NCBI GenBank assembly: GCA_000817105.1
Contig: JUEP01000001.1
Location: forward strand, 45,095 to 109,094
Length of the DNA: 64,000 nt
Direction: 5' to 3'
Source of the DNA: a marine actinobacterium MedAcidi-G3
Lineage (GTDB): Bacteria > Actinomycetota > Acidimicrobiia > Acidimicrobiales > Poriferisodalaceae
The position numbers and the translations under genes are program-made. Within the stretch, counting starts at the first letter, position 1. Each line of letters starts with the position of its first letter. This document shows positions 35,311 to 44,301 of the stretch, piece after piece. The notes below the pieces were generated by a model, which had not been told where the DNA came from, searched no databases, and worked only from the letters and a program-made list of their open reading frames with translations.

Positions 35311-35946
35311 ATGACATCTGATTCGCAGGCAGTTCAGAAAGTCCCGATGTTTCCCTTAGGGGTGGTGTTGCTTCCCGGAAGCATTCTGCCGCTACACATT
35401 TTTGAAGATCGTTACAAACAATTAAGCCAGCACTGCATCGAGAGCCAATCTCAATTTGGCGTCGTTCTCATAGAACGAGGACAGGAAGTTGGGGGCGGTG
35501 ACGAGCGTGCCTCAGTTGGCTGTTTGGCCGAAATTATCCAGTCTGATTTGATGCCGGATGGACGATCAAATTTGCTCGTGTTGGGGACGTCGAAAATCGG
35601 TGTTCAAGAATGGCATCTAGACGCGCCATATCCCATTGCTTCAGTGGTGGAGGTCCACGAAGCCTCTAATGACACATCAATTTTGCGGGCGAGAAAGGTG
35701 TTGCGACAGTTCAGCAACTTCGTTCAGAAGGCGAAACTAAGTGGTTACGAGTTACCCGAAATTGACGAAGATGCCATGGCCATAGGCCTCGAGGCGACAG
35801 AGCTCAGCTACCGCATAGCCGACCTGCTACCGGCTGGGCCGTTTGACCGGCAAAGGATGTTGGCGGCTTTGGGAAGCGAAGAGCGATTGACCGTAATTGA
35901 GGACCACTTAGAAGGACTAGAGGAAATTCTTGACAGTCGCGGATGA
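35311..35946 (+). CDS. Lon N-terminal (substrate-binding) domain protein
   Basis: A 211-residue stand-alone LON_substr_bdg domain: VPMFPLGVVLLPGSILPLHIFEDRYKQL is the family's opening motif, with GCLAEIIQSDLMPDGRSNLLVLGTSK in the beta barrel and a helical C-terminal bundle. No ATPase or peptidase domain is fused. It may act as a chaperone or substrate adaptor; its place just upstream of the proteasome region is suggestive only. Confidence 0.85.
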   Translation: MTSDSQAVQKVPMFPLGVVLLPGSILPLHIFEDRYKQLSQHCIESQSQFGVVLIERGQEVGGGDERASVGCLAEIIQSDLMPDGRSNLLVLGTSKIGVQEWHLDAPYPIASVVEVHEASNDTSILRARKVLRQFSNFVQKAKLSGYELPEIDEDAMAIGLEATELSYRIADLLPAGPFDRQRMLAALGSEERLTVIEDHLEGLEEILDSRG

Positions 35947-35956
35947 GAAGGCATGA

Positions 35957-36346
35957 GTGATGGTGGCGCGAGGCTACAAGTCTGGCATGCTGAACCCTAA
36001 GAACCCCAACCTGGCAGGCGCTATGGCGAGTAGCAATGGAGGACTAAAAGCAGACTTCGATGACCTAGTGTCTACCTTGCGCGCCTATGTGAAGCAGGAG
36101 ACTCTGGGCCCAATTCGTGGTCTGGGTCGGTACTTGGGCTTCGGCCTAGCAGGTACCGCCTGTTTTGCCGTCGCAGAGGTCTTTTTGGTTCTTGGCGTAG
36201 TGCGAGTACTGCAAAGCACGAATTCAGTCTTTCAAGGTAACTTGGGTTTTGTCCCCTATCTCGCCGGGTTTGCTACTTGCGTGGCTTTCATTTCTCTGAC
36301 GATATTTGTCCTTAAACGTGATCAAAAGAGGCACGCAAATGAGTGA
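35957..36346 (+). CDS. Small membrane protein, holin-superfamily-III-like
   Basis: A ~129-residue protein with two hydrophobic helices (FGLAGTACFAVAEVFLVLGVVRVL and YLAGFATCVAFISLTIFVL) after a helical N-terminal region. It resembles actinobacterial phage-holin-family/ACT superfamily membrane proteins found in chromosomal housekeeping loci. The start is uncertain (GTG 35957, or an internal ATG such as MASSNGG). Stop overlaps the next ATG. Confidence 0.5.
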   Translation: MMVARGYKSGMLNPKNPNLAGAMASSNGGLKADFDDLVSTLRAYVKQETLGPIRGLGRYLGFGLAGTACFAVAEVFLVLGVVRVLQSTNSVFQGNLGFVPYLAGFATCVAFISLTIFVLKRDQKRHANE

Positions 36347-36563
36347 TCGAGCTGATGATGCTGATTCACGGGTGACTGTAAGTGACCTGGAAGAAAGTTT
36401 CAGCCGCTTAACTGGTGAGTCAGATGAGGGTCCGGTTCCTATGCAGAGGCCTGCAATCGTCGTTGGGGCTGTAGTGGTCTCCGGCCTCTTGGTGTTGGCG
36501 TTCCTATTGGGTCGCCGACTAGGCCATAAACGATCCACATTTGTGGAGATCGTCAGGGTCTGA
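36339..36563 (+). CDS. Small single-pass membrane protein, unknown
   Basis: A ~74-residue protein from ATG 36339, which overlaps the upstream stop (the track's 36306 start is less likely). An acidic N-terminus (DADSRVTVSDLEESFSRL) precedes one transmembrane helix (AIVVGAVVVSGLLVLAFLLG) and a basic tail. Its TGA overlaps the ATG of the next gene. Family not recognised. Confidence 0.6.
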   Translation: MSDRADDADSRVTVSDLEESFSRLTGESDEGPVPMQRPAIVVGAVVVSGLLVLAFLLGRRLGHKRSTFVEIVRV

Positions 36564-36799
36564 TGGCACTAAATCTCGAATTTGGTGAGTTGCGCTTGAG
36601 TCGATTCATCAAGTCCTGTTGGCGACGCGGGCGAAACGGAAGTGGCGCTTGGATGGCGTTAGCCTTGGTCGCTACGACGATGCGGGTTCTGCGCTACGTA
36701 AGCCGGAGAAAACCTCGCATCGTACATAAGCGACAATTACTGCCCGGTCAGTCGGTGAGAATTGATCACTTACAAAGAAAGCAAAGTGGTACTCGGTGA
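36563..36799 (+). CDS. Small basic protein, unknown
   Basis: A 78-residue, strongly basic protein (SCWRRGRNGSG; RRKPRIVHKRQLLPGQSVRIDHLQRK) with one hydrophobic stretch (WMALALVATTMRVL). It overlaps genes on both sides by 1-4 nt, so it is part of one operon with trmI. Function unknown. Confidence 0.5.
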   Translation: MALNLEFGELRLSRFIKSCWRRGRNGSGAWMALALVATTMRVLRYVSRRKPRIVHKRQLLPGQSVRIDHLQRKQSGTR

Positions 36800-37581
36800 G
36801 CGCCGATCATCAACCGGAGTTCGCGTCTGAGGAACGTATCGTCCTTATAGATAGCAAACAGCGTCGCTACTTAGTGACACTGGAAGTTGGTGGCGAGTTC
36901 CATTCGCATGCCGGCGTTATTTCTCATGATCAAATAATTGGCAGCCTGGAAGGAAGTCAATACCGGACTGCTTCGAATGCTCGGTTTCTGGGACTTCGTC
37001 CGACACTTAACGATCATGTATTGAAGATGCCGCGAGGAGCTCAAGTCATATACCCCAAGGATTTGGGTCCGATTCTCGTCCTGGCTGACATCGCTCCAAA
37101 TCAGCAGGTTTTCGAATCAGGCGTTGGTTCGGGAGCCCTGTCTACGGCGTTACTTAGGACTGGTGCTCGCGTTACCGGCTATGAAATACGAGAGGATTTC
37201 GCTCAGAATGCCAAATCCAATGTCGAAGAATTCCTGGGTTCAGAAGCCTTAGAGCGTTACAACGTCAAGATGCGCGATGCCTACGAGCCGCACGATGATG
37301 AAGGTTTCGACCGCGCAGTACTGGACCTCCCGGAGCCTTGGCAAGTGGTGCCGCATTTGGAATCGTCGTTACGGCGTGGCGGAATCCTGGTTGCCTACAA
37401 TCCTTCAGTGATACAAGTTCAGAACCTTCGACGGCGTCTATCCGATGGACCGTGGGCCATGATCGAGACGGTCGAAGTTCTGAATAGAACTTGGCATGTG
37501 GAAGGTAATTCTGTTCGTCCGGACCACCGGATGGTGGCCCATACGGGTTTCTTGACTCATGCTCGGTTGATTGAGTCATAA
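36796..37581 (+). CDS. trmI: tRNA (adenine-58-N1)-methyltransferase
   Basis: A 261-residue SAM-dependent methyltransferase making m1A58 in the tRNA T-loop. GGEFHSHAGVISHDQIIG is the family N-terminal block, LGLRPTLNDHVLKMPRGAQVIYPKDLG the tRNA-binding part, and VFESGVGSGALSTALLRTGA the SAM site. The actinobacterial homologue (Rv2118c) also lies near the proteasome genes. Start GTG 36796 overlaps the upstream stop. Confidence 0.92.
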   Translation: MSADHQPEFASEERIVLIDSKQRRYLVTLEVGGEFHSHAGVISHDQIIGSLEGSQYRTASNARFLGLRPTLNDHVLKMPRGAQVIYPKDLGPILVLADIAPNQQVFESGVGSGALSTALLRTGARVTGYEIREDFAQNAKSNVEEFLGSEALERYNVKMRDAYEPHDDEGFDRAVLDLPEPWQVVPHLESSLRRGGILVAYNPSVIQVQNLRRRLSDGPWAMIETVEVLNRTWHVEGNSVRPDHRMVAHTGFLTHARLIES

Positions 37582-37591
37582 GTGAGCCGCC

Positions 37592-38770
37592 GTGATATTT
37601 GATGCAGTGGTCTTCTGCCTATTGCTCCTAGCTGTAGTGGTGGGATGGCGAGGTGGCTTCGTAGGAAGGCTTGGAGCTTGGGTTGGCTTTGCCGTTGGTG
37701 GACTAGCAACCGCACGGTGGGTCCGACAGGGAATTGAGGCCGTCAACTTAGAAGGTGAGCATCAACGCCTTGCCGCTGCAGCCACTGCAGTCTTGTTGGG
37801 CGCAATCGCTGGCCATGCCATCGGATGGCGAGTGGCGCGCGGGCTGCGGGGTTTGGTGCCCCGCCCCTTTAGATGGGTCGATTCGTTGGTGGGGGTCGTC
37901 GTCGCGACAATCTCGGTTGGTCTTTTGGTGTGGATCCTGCTTCCGCCTTTGGCAGCCGCCAACGGTTGGCCGAAAGAACAAGCTGAGAACTCGCGAGCGG
38001 TAGAGCTTGTGGAGAAATATTCTCCCGTCACCCCGACGGTGACCGGTCTTTTGGGTCAACTCTTGAGCGAGTGGCCAAATATTCCGGGCTTTGAGTCAAG
38101 CTCTGGTTCGCTAGAGGTAGGAGAGCCACCAACTGAGATCTCAGTTGCGGGTGAGGTTCTGGAAGTCGCGGCTGCTTCGGTCGCTCGGGTTATGGCTGTC
38201 GCCTGCAGCCAGCGGCAGGACGGCACAGCTTTTGTCGTGTCGCCAAGTCTGCTCTTGACGAACGCCCACGTAGTGGCGGGAGCGAAGGTTGCAGAAGTTG
38301 CTCTGCCGGGTGCGAGTTTGGAAACAGCGACAGTCACTGCCTATGACCCGGAACGGGATCTAGCCCTACTTCGGGTTCAAACATCTTTACCGCCGCTATC
38401 TCTGCAGACACCGCTAGCGGGACAACTAGCGGCAGTGGTAGGACACCCTCTCGGAGGCCCGCTACGCACGGCTCCCATACGGCTGGTTGAGCGTGTCATC
38501 GCTAACGGTAGGGACCTGTACGACTCAGTGGACACTCAGCGCAAAGTATGGTTCGCGGCAGCGAAACTTCAATCCGGCGACAGCGGAGCCCCCGTCATCG
38601 ATACCAACGGTGACGTCCTAGGAATAGTATTTGCGGTCGCTCCACCTGCAGCATCCGACTACGAGCGCGCAACTTACGTTTTAGATAAATCGGAGATAGC
38701 AGCCTTTATGGCGGAAGTAGCAGCGTTTGAGGATCGGAGCGTTGTCAACACTGGCAAGTGTCTAAAGTGA
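37592..38770 (+). CDS. MarP-like membrane serine protease (CvpA + trypsin fold)
   Basis: A 392-residue protein. Residues 1-130 carry four CvpA-type transmembrane helices; residues 180-392 are a chymotrypsin-fold protease with H226 (TNAHVVAG), D256 (YDPERDLALL) and S331 (GDSGAPV). C205 and C390 match the disulfide positions that stabilise the M. tuberculosis MarP protease. It probably acts in the periplasm on cell-wall hydrolases during acid or envelope stress. It lies between trmI and the proteasome operon. Confidence 0.87.
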   Translation: MIFDAVVFCLLLLAVVVGWRGGFVGRLGAWVGFAVGGLATARWVRQGIEAVNLEGEHQRLAAAATAVLLGAIAGHAIGWRVARGLRGLVPRPFRWVDSLVGVVVATISVGLLVWILLPPLAAANGWPKEQAENSRAVELVEKYSPVTPTVTGLLGQLLSEWPNIPGFESSSGSLEVGEPPTEISVAGEVLEVAAASVARVMAVACSQRQDGTAFVVSPSLLLTNAHVVAGAKVAEVALPGASLETATVTAYDPERDLALLRVQTSLPPLSLQTPLAGQLAAVVGHPLGGPLRTAPIRLVERVIANGRDLYDSVDTQRKVWFAAAKLQSGDSGAPVIDTNGDVLGIVFAVAPPAASDYERATYVLDKSEIAAFMAEVAAFEDRSVVNTGKCLK

Positions 38771-38798
38771 AGCAGTCACCTTCCGTGCCACAGCGCCA

Positions 38799-39026
38799 TT
38801 AGGCCTCGATGTAAATACACTCTCCAGGGCACTCTTCGGCTGACTCGATAACCGCATCCAACTGGCTATCGGGAAAATTAGCGAGCCCTTCTGCGCCGCC
38901 GGCCAACGTTGTGCCTTCCTCAACTACATACGCCAATCCATCATCGAGAAGAGTAAATACATCGGGTGCGATTTCTTCGCAGAGCCCATCACCAGTGCAT
39001 AGGTCCTGATCAATCCAAACCTTCAT
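38799..39026 (-). CDS. Ferredoxin, [3Fe-4S]-type
   Basis: A 75-residue ferredoxin from ATG 39026, with AGGAG about 12 nt upstream; the track's 39104 start is not supported. CTGDGLC (CX5C) and CPGECI give a single-cluster, [3Fe-4S]-type pattern typical of actinobacterial P450 partner ferredoxins. No P450 is in the window. It may donate electrons to another monooxygenase or desaturase. Confidence 0.85.
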   Translation of the reverse strand: MKVWIDQDLCTGDGLCEEIAPDVFTLLDDGLAYVVEEGTTLAGGAEGLANFPDSQLDAVIESAEECPGECIYIEA

Positions 39027-39227
39027 GTAAGTGCCTTTCTCCTTCGTGCAAGAAAACGTTAACCGCTCTAGTGCCAAGCCCCGCTTCCGACGGAACAGGC
39101 TCAAATCAATTTACCCTGTTCTATGGGCGCTGCCACGTCTTTTCTCGAGGTCATCTAAAAGGATTCCGAGGGTTGAGCCACTTCAGCGGCAGTTTCGTGT
39201 AGCTTCCCGTCCAGACACCTCCGGCGC
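39027..39227. promoter_or_regulatory. Divergent region upstream of the proteasome operon
   Basis: This 201-nt stretch between ferredoxin and arc/mpa starts has no ORF I would trust. It should contain the promoter(s) of the proteasome cluster. No clear -35/-10 pair or strong repeat was found. Confidence 0.4.
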
Positions 39228-41009
39228 ATGGGGACCGCTATGTCAAATCAAGATAATTCGAGTGATTCAGAAAACACTGCGGGGGCGATCCCCGCGCTTC
39301 GAAGCCAGGTACGCGCCCTTGAGTCCGAGGTGGGCCTTTTACGTCGAAAGCTCGTTGACACTCCGAAACGAGTGTCCACGCTCGAAGAGCGTCTTCTCGA
39401 GACAAAGACTCAGCTTGCGCAAGCGGTTTCTCAAAACGAAAAACTTACGTTTACTTTGCGCGAGGCCCGGGAGCACATAGCAACGCTTCGAGAAGAGGTT
39501 GAGAAACTCACTAAACCCCCGTCGGCTTATGGAACTTTTATTGGGACCAATGAGGATGGAACCGTCGACGTTCATGCAAACGGCCGAAAAGTGCGGGTTA
39601 GCGTGCACCCAGACCTGAGCTCGGACGATCTGCAGGCAGGGGCCGAAGTAGTTCTAAATGAATCACTAAACGTGGTCATGGCTCGCGACCCGGGGTCCTC
39701 GGGCGAGGTGGTTATCCTCAAAGAAGTTCTCGCTGATGGACAACGAGCGCTGGTCACCGGTCGCGCCGATGAAGAAAGAATTGTCGACCTCGGCAATGAC
39801 TTAAAAGACCAAACGATGCGTTCAGGGGACAGCCTTCTACTCGACGTGCGGGCGAACTTGGTTCTTGAACGTTTACCCCGGCCAGAAGTCGATGATCTAC
39901 TTCTGGAAGAAGTCCCGGATGTGACCTATGACGCCATTGGTGGCTTAGATGGTCAGATTGAACAGATTACGGATGCCGTTGAGCTGCCCTATCTACACCA
40001 GCATCTTTTTCGTGAATATGACCTCCCTGCGCCTAAGGGAATTTTGTTGTACGGCCCTCCTGGTTGCGGTAAAACGCTCATAGCCAAGGCAGTTGCAAAC
40101 TCTCTCGCTAAGAAGGTGGCAGAAGCGTCCGGAGATAACAAAGCTCAGAGCTTCTTCATTAACATCAAAGGCCCGGAGCTCCTCAATAAATACGTTGGTG
40201 AGACAGAGAGACAAATTCGCCAAATCTTCCAACGAGCCCGGGAAAAGGCAAGTGAAGGCTGGCCCGTCATCGTATTTTTCGATGAGATGGAATCGCTTTT
40301 CCGAACTCGTGGAAGTGGTATCAGCTCGGACATGGAATCTACGGTTGTGCCCCAACTATTGGCAGAAATTGATGGCGTGGAAGGCTTAAGGAATGTCATC
40401 GTGATCGGGGCTTCCAACAGAGAAGACCTCATAGACCCAGCGATCCTGCGGCCCGGTCGATTAGACGTCAAGATCAAGATCCACAGACCAGATGAAAGCG
40501 CAGCGTCAGCTATCTTCACGACTTACTTGACGACCGATGTGCCACTTGACCCAATTGAAATAGACGAACTTGGGGGAGGTGAGCCCGACAAGGCGATACG
40601 GGTCATGATTGAACGCACGGTGGAAGAGATGTATCGGCCTGAGGATCACAATCGCTTTTTGGAAGTCACATACCAAAATGGTGACAAAGAGGTGATGTAC
40701 TTTAAAGATTTTGCCTCAGGAGCGATGATCGAAAATATCGTGCGCCGGTCCAAGAAGACTGCGATTAAACGGTCGATAGCGACCGGTAGCTATGGAATCC
40801 GCTTGGATGATTTACTTGGCTCAATTCGCCAGGAATATAAAGAGCATGAAGACCTTCCCAACACAACTAATCCGGATGACTGGGCAAAGATTTCTGGCAA
40901 AAAGGGTGAGCGGATTATTTTCATTCGGACGCTGCTGAGTAGCGATGATGAATTCACTGGCGAAGGCGGAAGAGCTATCGAGCGCGTTCAAACCGGTCAA
41001 TATCTCTAA
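39228..41009 (+). CDS. arc: Proteasome-associated AAA+ ATPase (ARC/Mpa)
   Basis: A 593-residue ATPase that unfolds pupylated proteins and feeds them to the 20S proteasome. An N-terminal coiled coil (about 15-85) binds Pup; two OB domains follow (about 90-230). Walker A GPPGCGKT lies near residue 275 and Walker [11 protein letters not shown] near 350, with an FRTRGSG arginine-rich loop. The C-terminus ends GQYL, the penultimate-Tyr signal for docking on the core. Starts at ATG 39228 or 39240 are possible. Dop follows 28 nt later. Confidence 0.93.
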   Translation: MGTAMSNQDNSSDSENTAGAIPALRSQVRALESEVGLLRRKLVDTPKRVSTLEERLLETKTQLAQAVSQNEKLTFTLREAREHIATLREEVEKLTKPPSAYGTFIGTNEDGTVDVHANGRKVRVSVHPDLSSDDLQAGAEVVLNESLNVVMARDPGSSGEVVILKEVLADGQRALVTGRADEERIVDLGNDLKDQTMRSGDSLLLDVRANLVLERLPRPEVDDLLLEEVPDVTYDAIGGLDGQIEQITDAVELPYLHQHLFREYDLPAPKGILLYGPPGCGKTLIAKAVANSLAKKVAEASGDNKAQSFFINIKGPELLNKYVGETERQIRQIFQRAREKASEGWPVIVFFDEMESLFRTRGSGISSDMESTVVPQLLAEIDGVEGLRNVIVIGASNREDLIDPAILRPGRLDVKIKIHRPDESAASAIFTTYLTTDVPLDPIEIDELGGGEPDKAIRVMIERTVEEMYRPEDHNRFLEVTYQNGDKEVMYFKDFASGAMIENIVRRSKKTAIKRSIATGSYGIRLDDLLGSIRQEYKEHEDLPNTTNPDDWAKISGKKGERIIFIRTLLSSDDEFTGEGGRAIERVQTGQYL

Positions 41010-41037
41010 AGGCCATCCGCGACGCTAAGGTCGGGGT

Positions 41038-42531
41038 GTGGCCGTACATAAGGTTCTGGGAATAGAAACCGAGTTTGGGATCCTTCACCGCAATGAGGGG
41101 GATTCAAACCCGGTAGCAGCGTCATCAATGATTATTAACGCCTATGTGAACGGATTCTTGGAGCGTCGCGTTGGCTGGGACTTCGAGGACGAGCATCCTG
41201 GCCTTGATGCCAGAGGTTTTAACGAATTCGATGCTCTCGCGCCGGAGATAGAAACCCATCTAGTTAATGCCGTATTGACCAACGGCGCCCGATACTACGT
41301 AGATCATGCGCACCCCGAACTCGCTACTCCTGAATGCACGGACGCGCTTCAATGCACGACTTACGATCGCGCAGCCGAAGAAATCCTCATCAGATCAATG
41401 GATAAGGCCAACGAACTTCTACCAGACGGAGAAGAACTGGTCATCCACAAAAACAACAGTGACGGTAAGGGAAATAGTTACGGATGTCACGAAAACTATC
41501 TTGTTGACCGATCTGTACCGTTTGGGCGCATTGTTCAAGAAATAATGCCTTTTTTCGTTTCTAGACAGATTTTTTGCGGAGCAGGAAAAGTTGGCTCCGA
41601 AGCGCCGGGACTGACGCACTCGGATGTTCCTTTTCAAATAACGCAACGAGCCGATTTCTTTGAAGAGGAAGTGGGGCTTGAAACGACTTTGAAACGGCCA
41701 ATAGTCAACACTCGCGATGAGCCTCACGCAGATAGCAAGAAGTACCGAAGGCTTCACGTAATAGTTGGCGATGCAAATATGAGTGAAGTGCAGACCTATC
41801 TGAAGCTAGGGGTCACGGCAATAGTTTTAGCCATGATTGATGACAACATGGCTCCCAAGGACTGCGCTTTTGAAGCTTCCGTTCAGACCTTGCGGAAGAT
41901 TAGCTACGACATCGACCTATCGATGGTCCATCGTCTGGCGACTGGCGAAAGCGTGTCAGCGATAGATGTCCAGTGGGCGTATTACGCTGCCGCTGAGAAA
42001 TGGGCCGATCGAAACGGTTTTGAAGTAATCGGCGGTCAGGATATCGGCCTCGATCTGATGAAACGATGGCACGACGTACTAGAAGCTTTGGAGAACGATC
42101 CAGACTCGCTTGCAGACTCTATTGACTGGATTGCCAAGCGAAGGCTCTATGAGGGTTACCGCGAACGACATAACCTCAAGTGGTCGGACCCGAAACTCGC
42201 CGCTCTAGATCTCCAATACCACGATTTAAGGCCTGATAAAGGTCTAGCCCGACGAATCGGCCTCAAGAGAATTACTGATGATTCGGAAGTGGAGACGGCG
42301 ATAGGGAACCCTCCGCCATCGACTCGCGCATATTTCCGCGGTCGTTGTCTCGAGCGATATCCTGACGCAATCGTCGCTGCGAATTGGGATTCGATGGTTT
42401 TTGATATCGGTACTGACCCTCTACGTCGAGTCCCAATGCTTGAGCCATTGAGGGGAACTGCTGCGCACGTCGGTAACTTGTTGGACGAATGCACGACCGC
42501 AGCAGAGCTGTTACGGCGCTTAGGAACTTGA
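41038..42531 (+). CDS. dop: Pup deamidase/depupylase
   Basis: A 497-residue carboxylate-amine-ligase-fold enzyme. GIETEFGILHR starts the active-site strand; [33 protein letters not shown] and [26 protein letters not shown] are the shared Dop/PafA motifs. Dop removes Pup from proteins and, where Pup ends in Gln, deamidates it. Here Pup already ends in Glu, so depupylation is the likely main role. GTG start. Confidence 0.93.
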   Translation: MAVHKVLGIETEFGILHRNEGDSNPVAASSMIINAYVNGFLERRVGWDFEDEHPGLDARGFNEFDALAPEIETHLVNAVLTNGARYYVDHAHPELATPECTDALQCTTYDRAAEEILIRSMDKANELLPDGEELVIHKNNSDGKGNSYGCHENYLVDRSVPFGRIVQEIMPFFVSRQIFCGAGKVGSEAPGLTHSDVPFQITQRADFFEEEVGLETTLKRPIVNTRDEPHADSKKYRRLHVIVGDANMSEVQTYLKLGVTAIVLAMIDDNMAPKDCAFEASVQTLRKISYDIDLSMVHRLATGESVSAIDVQWAYYAAAEKWADRNGFEVIGGQDIGLDLMKRWHDVLEALENDPDSLADSIDWIAKRRLYEGYRERHNLKWSDPKLAALDLQYHDLRPDKGLARRIGLKRITDDSEVETAIGNPPPSTRAYFRGRCLERYPDAIVAANWDSMVFDIGTDPLRRVPMLEPLRGTAAHVGNLLDECTTAAELLRRLGT

Positions 42532-42566
42532 GAAACCAATAGAATTGCCCCAATAGGAGATTTTTG

Positions 42567-42758
42567 ATGGCTGAACGAGAACAACGACGTCGATCCACAT
42601 CACGAACGGACGATGCTGAGATAGAGGAAACACCAAGTGCTCAAGCGGGAGAGGAATTGAAAGCCGAACTCGACGATCTGCTTGACGAAATTGACGGCGT
42701 TCTTGAGACCAATGCGGAAGAGTTCGTCAAAAATTACGTACAAAAGGGCGGCGAGTGA
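42567..42758 (+). CDS. pup: Prokaryotic ubiquitin-like protein Pup
   Basis: A 63-residue disordered tag. The C-terminal half is a coiled-coil-like Mpa-binding helix (ELKAELDDLLDEIDGVLETNAEEFVKNYVQ) ending in the diagnostic GGE. AGGAGA stands just before ATG 42567. The terminal Glu allows direct ligation by PafA without deamidation. The stop overlaps the prcB start. Confidence 0.95.
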   Translation: MAEREQRRRSTSRTDDAEIEETPSAQAGEELKAELDDLLDEIDGVLETNAEEFVKNYVQKGGE

Positions 42759-43540
42759 CTTCTATGCCATTCCATCTTCTCGGAGATGACCCCGGGACGG
42801 ACTTTGTGAACCTGTTGCGCCAAAACGGCCTTGACCCGTTCCCACCTGCACTGCCGGGGACCATCGACGCAGGTCACGCCACGACTGTGCTAGCACTCCG
42901 TTTTTCGGGTGGAGTTGTAGTAGCCGGAGATCGGCGAGCTACATCTGGTCACCTAATCAGCCATCGAGACATGCAAAAAGTATTTGCCGCTGATGAATAT
43001 TCAGCGGTAGCGATTGCTGGTGCAGCGGGACCTGCCATCCAGATGGTGCGCGTATTTCAACTCCAACTCGAGTACTACGAAAAGATCGAAGGCAAGCCAC
43101 TTACCTTGGAAGGTAAGGCCAATCAGCTGGCAGAAATGCTACGAGGACACTTGCCACAAGCAATGCAGGGTCTCGCAGTCGTACCAATTTTCGCCGGCTT
43201 CGACCCAGCTCATGAAGCTGGTCGCCTATTTCAGTTTGACGTGACGGGTGGCCGCTACGAGGAACAAGATTTCGCCACAAGTGGATCCGGAAGCCTCCAC
43301 GCAGGCACCGTTGTCAAGCTCGGTTATAGCCGAGATCTCTCAGAGAGCGAAGCGCTATTTCTTGCGGTGAAGGCACTCTGGCACGCAGCTGACGAGGACA
43401 GTGCCACAGGCGGGCCAGATCCCATCCGCGGAATCTACCCGGTCCTTGCCGTCATAGATGGCGAAGGCTTTCGCCAGTTAAGCGACGAAGAGTCGGGTGC
43501 AGTCTTCGCCGACTTCAGACACGAACTAACAGAAGGGTAG
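42755..43540 (+). CDS. prcB: Proteasome subunit beta
   Basis: A 261-residue Ntn-hydrolase. A 42-residue propeptide ends at GHA|TTVLAL, exposing the catalytic Thr43. The core has AGDRRAT, the basic Lys region and SGSGSLHAGTV. Mature subunits form the inner catalytic rings of the 20S core. GTG start overlapping pup. Confidence 0.93.
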   Translation: MTSMPFHLLGDDPGTDFVNLLRQNGLDPFPPALPGTIDAGHATTVLALRFSGGVVVAGDRRATSGHLISHRDMQKVFAADEYSAVAIAGAAGPAIQMVRVFQLQLEYYEKIEGKPLTLEGKANQLAEMLRGHLPQAMQGLAVVPIFAGFDPAHEAGRLFQFDVTGGRYEEQDFATSGSGSLHAGTVVKLGYSRDLSESEALFLAVKALWHAADEDSATGGPDPIRGIYPVLAVIDGEGFRQLSDEESGAVFADFRHELTEG

Positions 43541-43548
43541 GAGCAGCT

Positions 43549-44226
43549 ATGGCGATGCCTGGCATGTACGTCAGCCCGGAGCAGTTAATGCAAGATCGAG
43601 CAGACTATGCTCGAAAAGGGATTTCGCGCGGACGAAGTCTGGCAGCGGTTGAGTATCGCGGAGGTATCGCTCTCGTTGCTGAAAACGCCAGCTCAACTCT
43701 GCGCAAAGTCTCCGAAATATATGATCGGATTGCATTCGGCGGCGTTGGTCGATACAACGAGTTCGATCAGTTGCGTATTGCCGGTGTTCGTCATGCTGAA
43801 CTCAAGGGCTATCAATACAGCCGTGAAGATGTTGACGCTCGTAGCTTGGCAAACCAATACGCTCAGATGCTGGGTCAGATCTTTACCCACGAGATGAAGC
43901 CAATGGAAGTGGAAATCGTCGTGGCTGAAATCGACTCGTCGGGAACCCCTGAACTTTACCGAATCCAATATGACGGGACTGTGGTGGACGAGCAACATTG
44001 GTGCTGCATTGGAGGCGATGCCGACGCAGTACTAGGGCGACTCAATGACGGTTGGTCTGCAGATCTCGATCGCGACGACGCAGTGCGGTTGGCCGTGAGC
44101 GCCTTAGCAGGACCCGAAAGATCCCTTGCCGCTGAAGACCTTGAGGTTGCTGTCCTGTCGCCTGGCAGCGGGCGGAGGTGCTTTAAGAGGCTTGAAGACA
44201 ACGAAACTGAAACCCTTCTTGCCTAG
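43549..44226 (+). CDS. prcA: Proteasome subunit alpha
   Basis: A 225-residue alpha subunit forming the outer gating rings. MYVSPEQLMQDRADYARKGISRG is the N-terminal gate and H0 helix; SLAAVEYRGGIALVAEN begins the beta sandwich. No catalytic Thr, as expected. AGGAG precedes ATG 43549. Confidence 0.92.
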   Translation: MAMPGMYVSPEQLMQDRADYARKGISRGRSLAAVEYRGGIALVAENASSTLRKVSEIYDRIAFGGVGRYNEFDQLRIAGVRHAELKGYQYSREDVDARSLANQYAQMLGQIFTHEMKPMEVEIVVAEIDSSGTPELYRIQYDGTVVDEQHWCCIGGDADAVLGRLNDGWSADLDRDDAVRLAVSALAGPERSLAAEDLEVAVLSPGSGRRCFKRLEDNETETLLA

Positions 44227-44301
44227 GAAAAATTGGAAGCCAGTAGTTTCCTGATCCTGCGAGTTGACCTGTACCGGAAAAAGTAACGATACGGTGTTCC
44301 C
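44227..44301 (+). promoter_or_regulatory. Possible internal promoter before pafA
   Basis: The 75-nt gap is longer than others in the cluster. TTGACC at 44264 is a good -35 match, and GATACG at 44288, 18 nt later, is a weak -10. A separate pafA transcript, perhaps with a very short leader, is possible. Confidence 0.35.
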
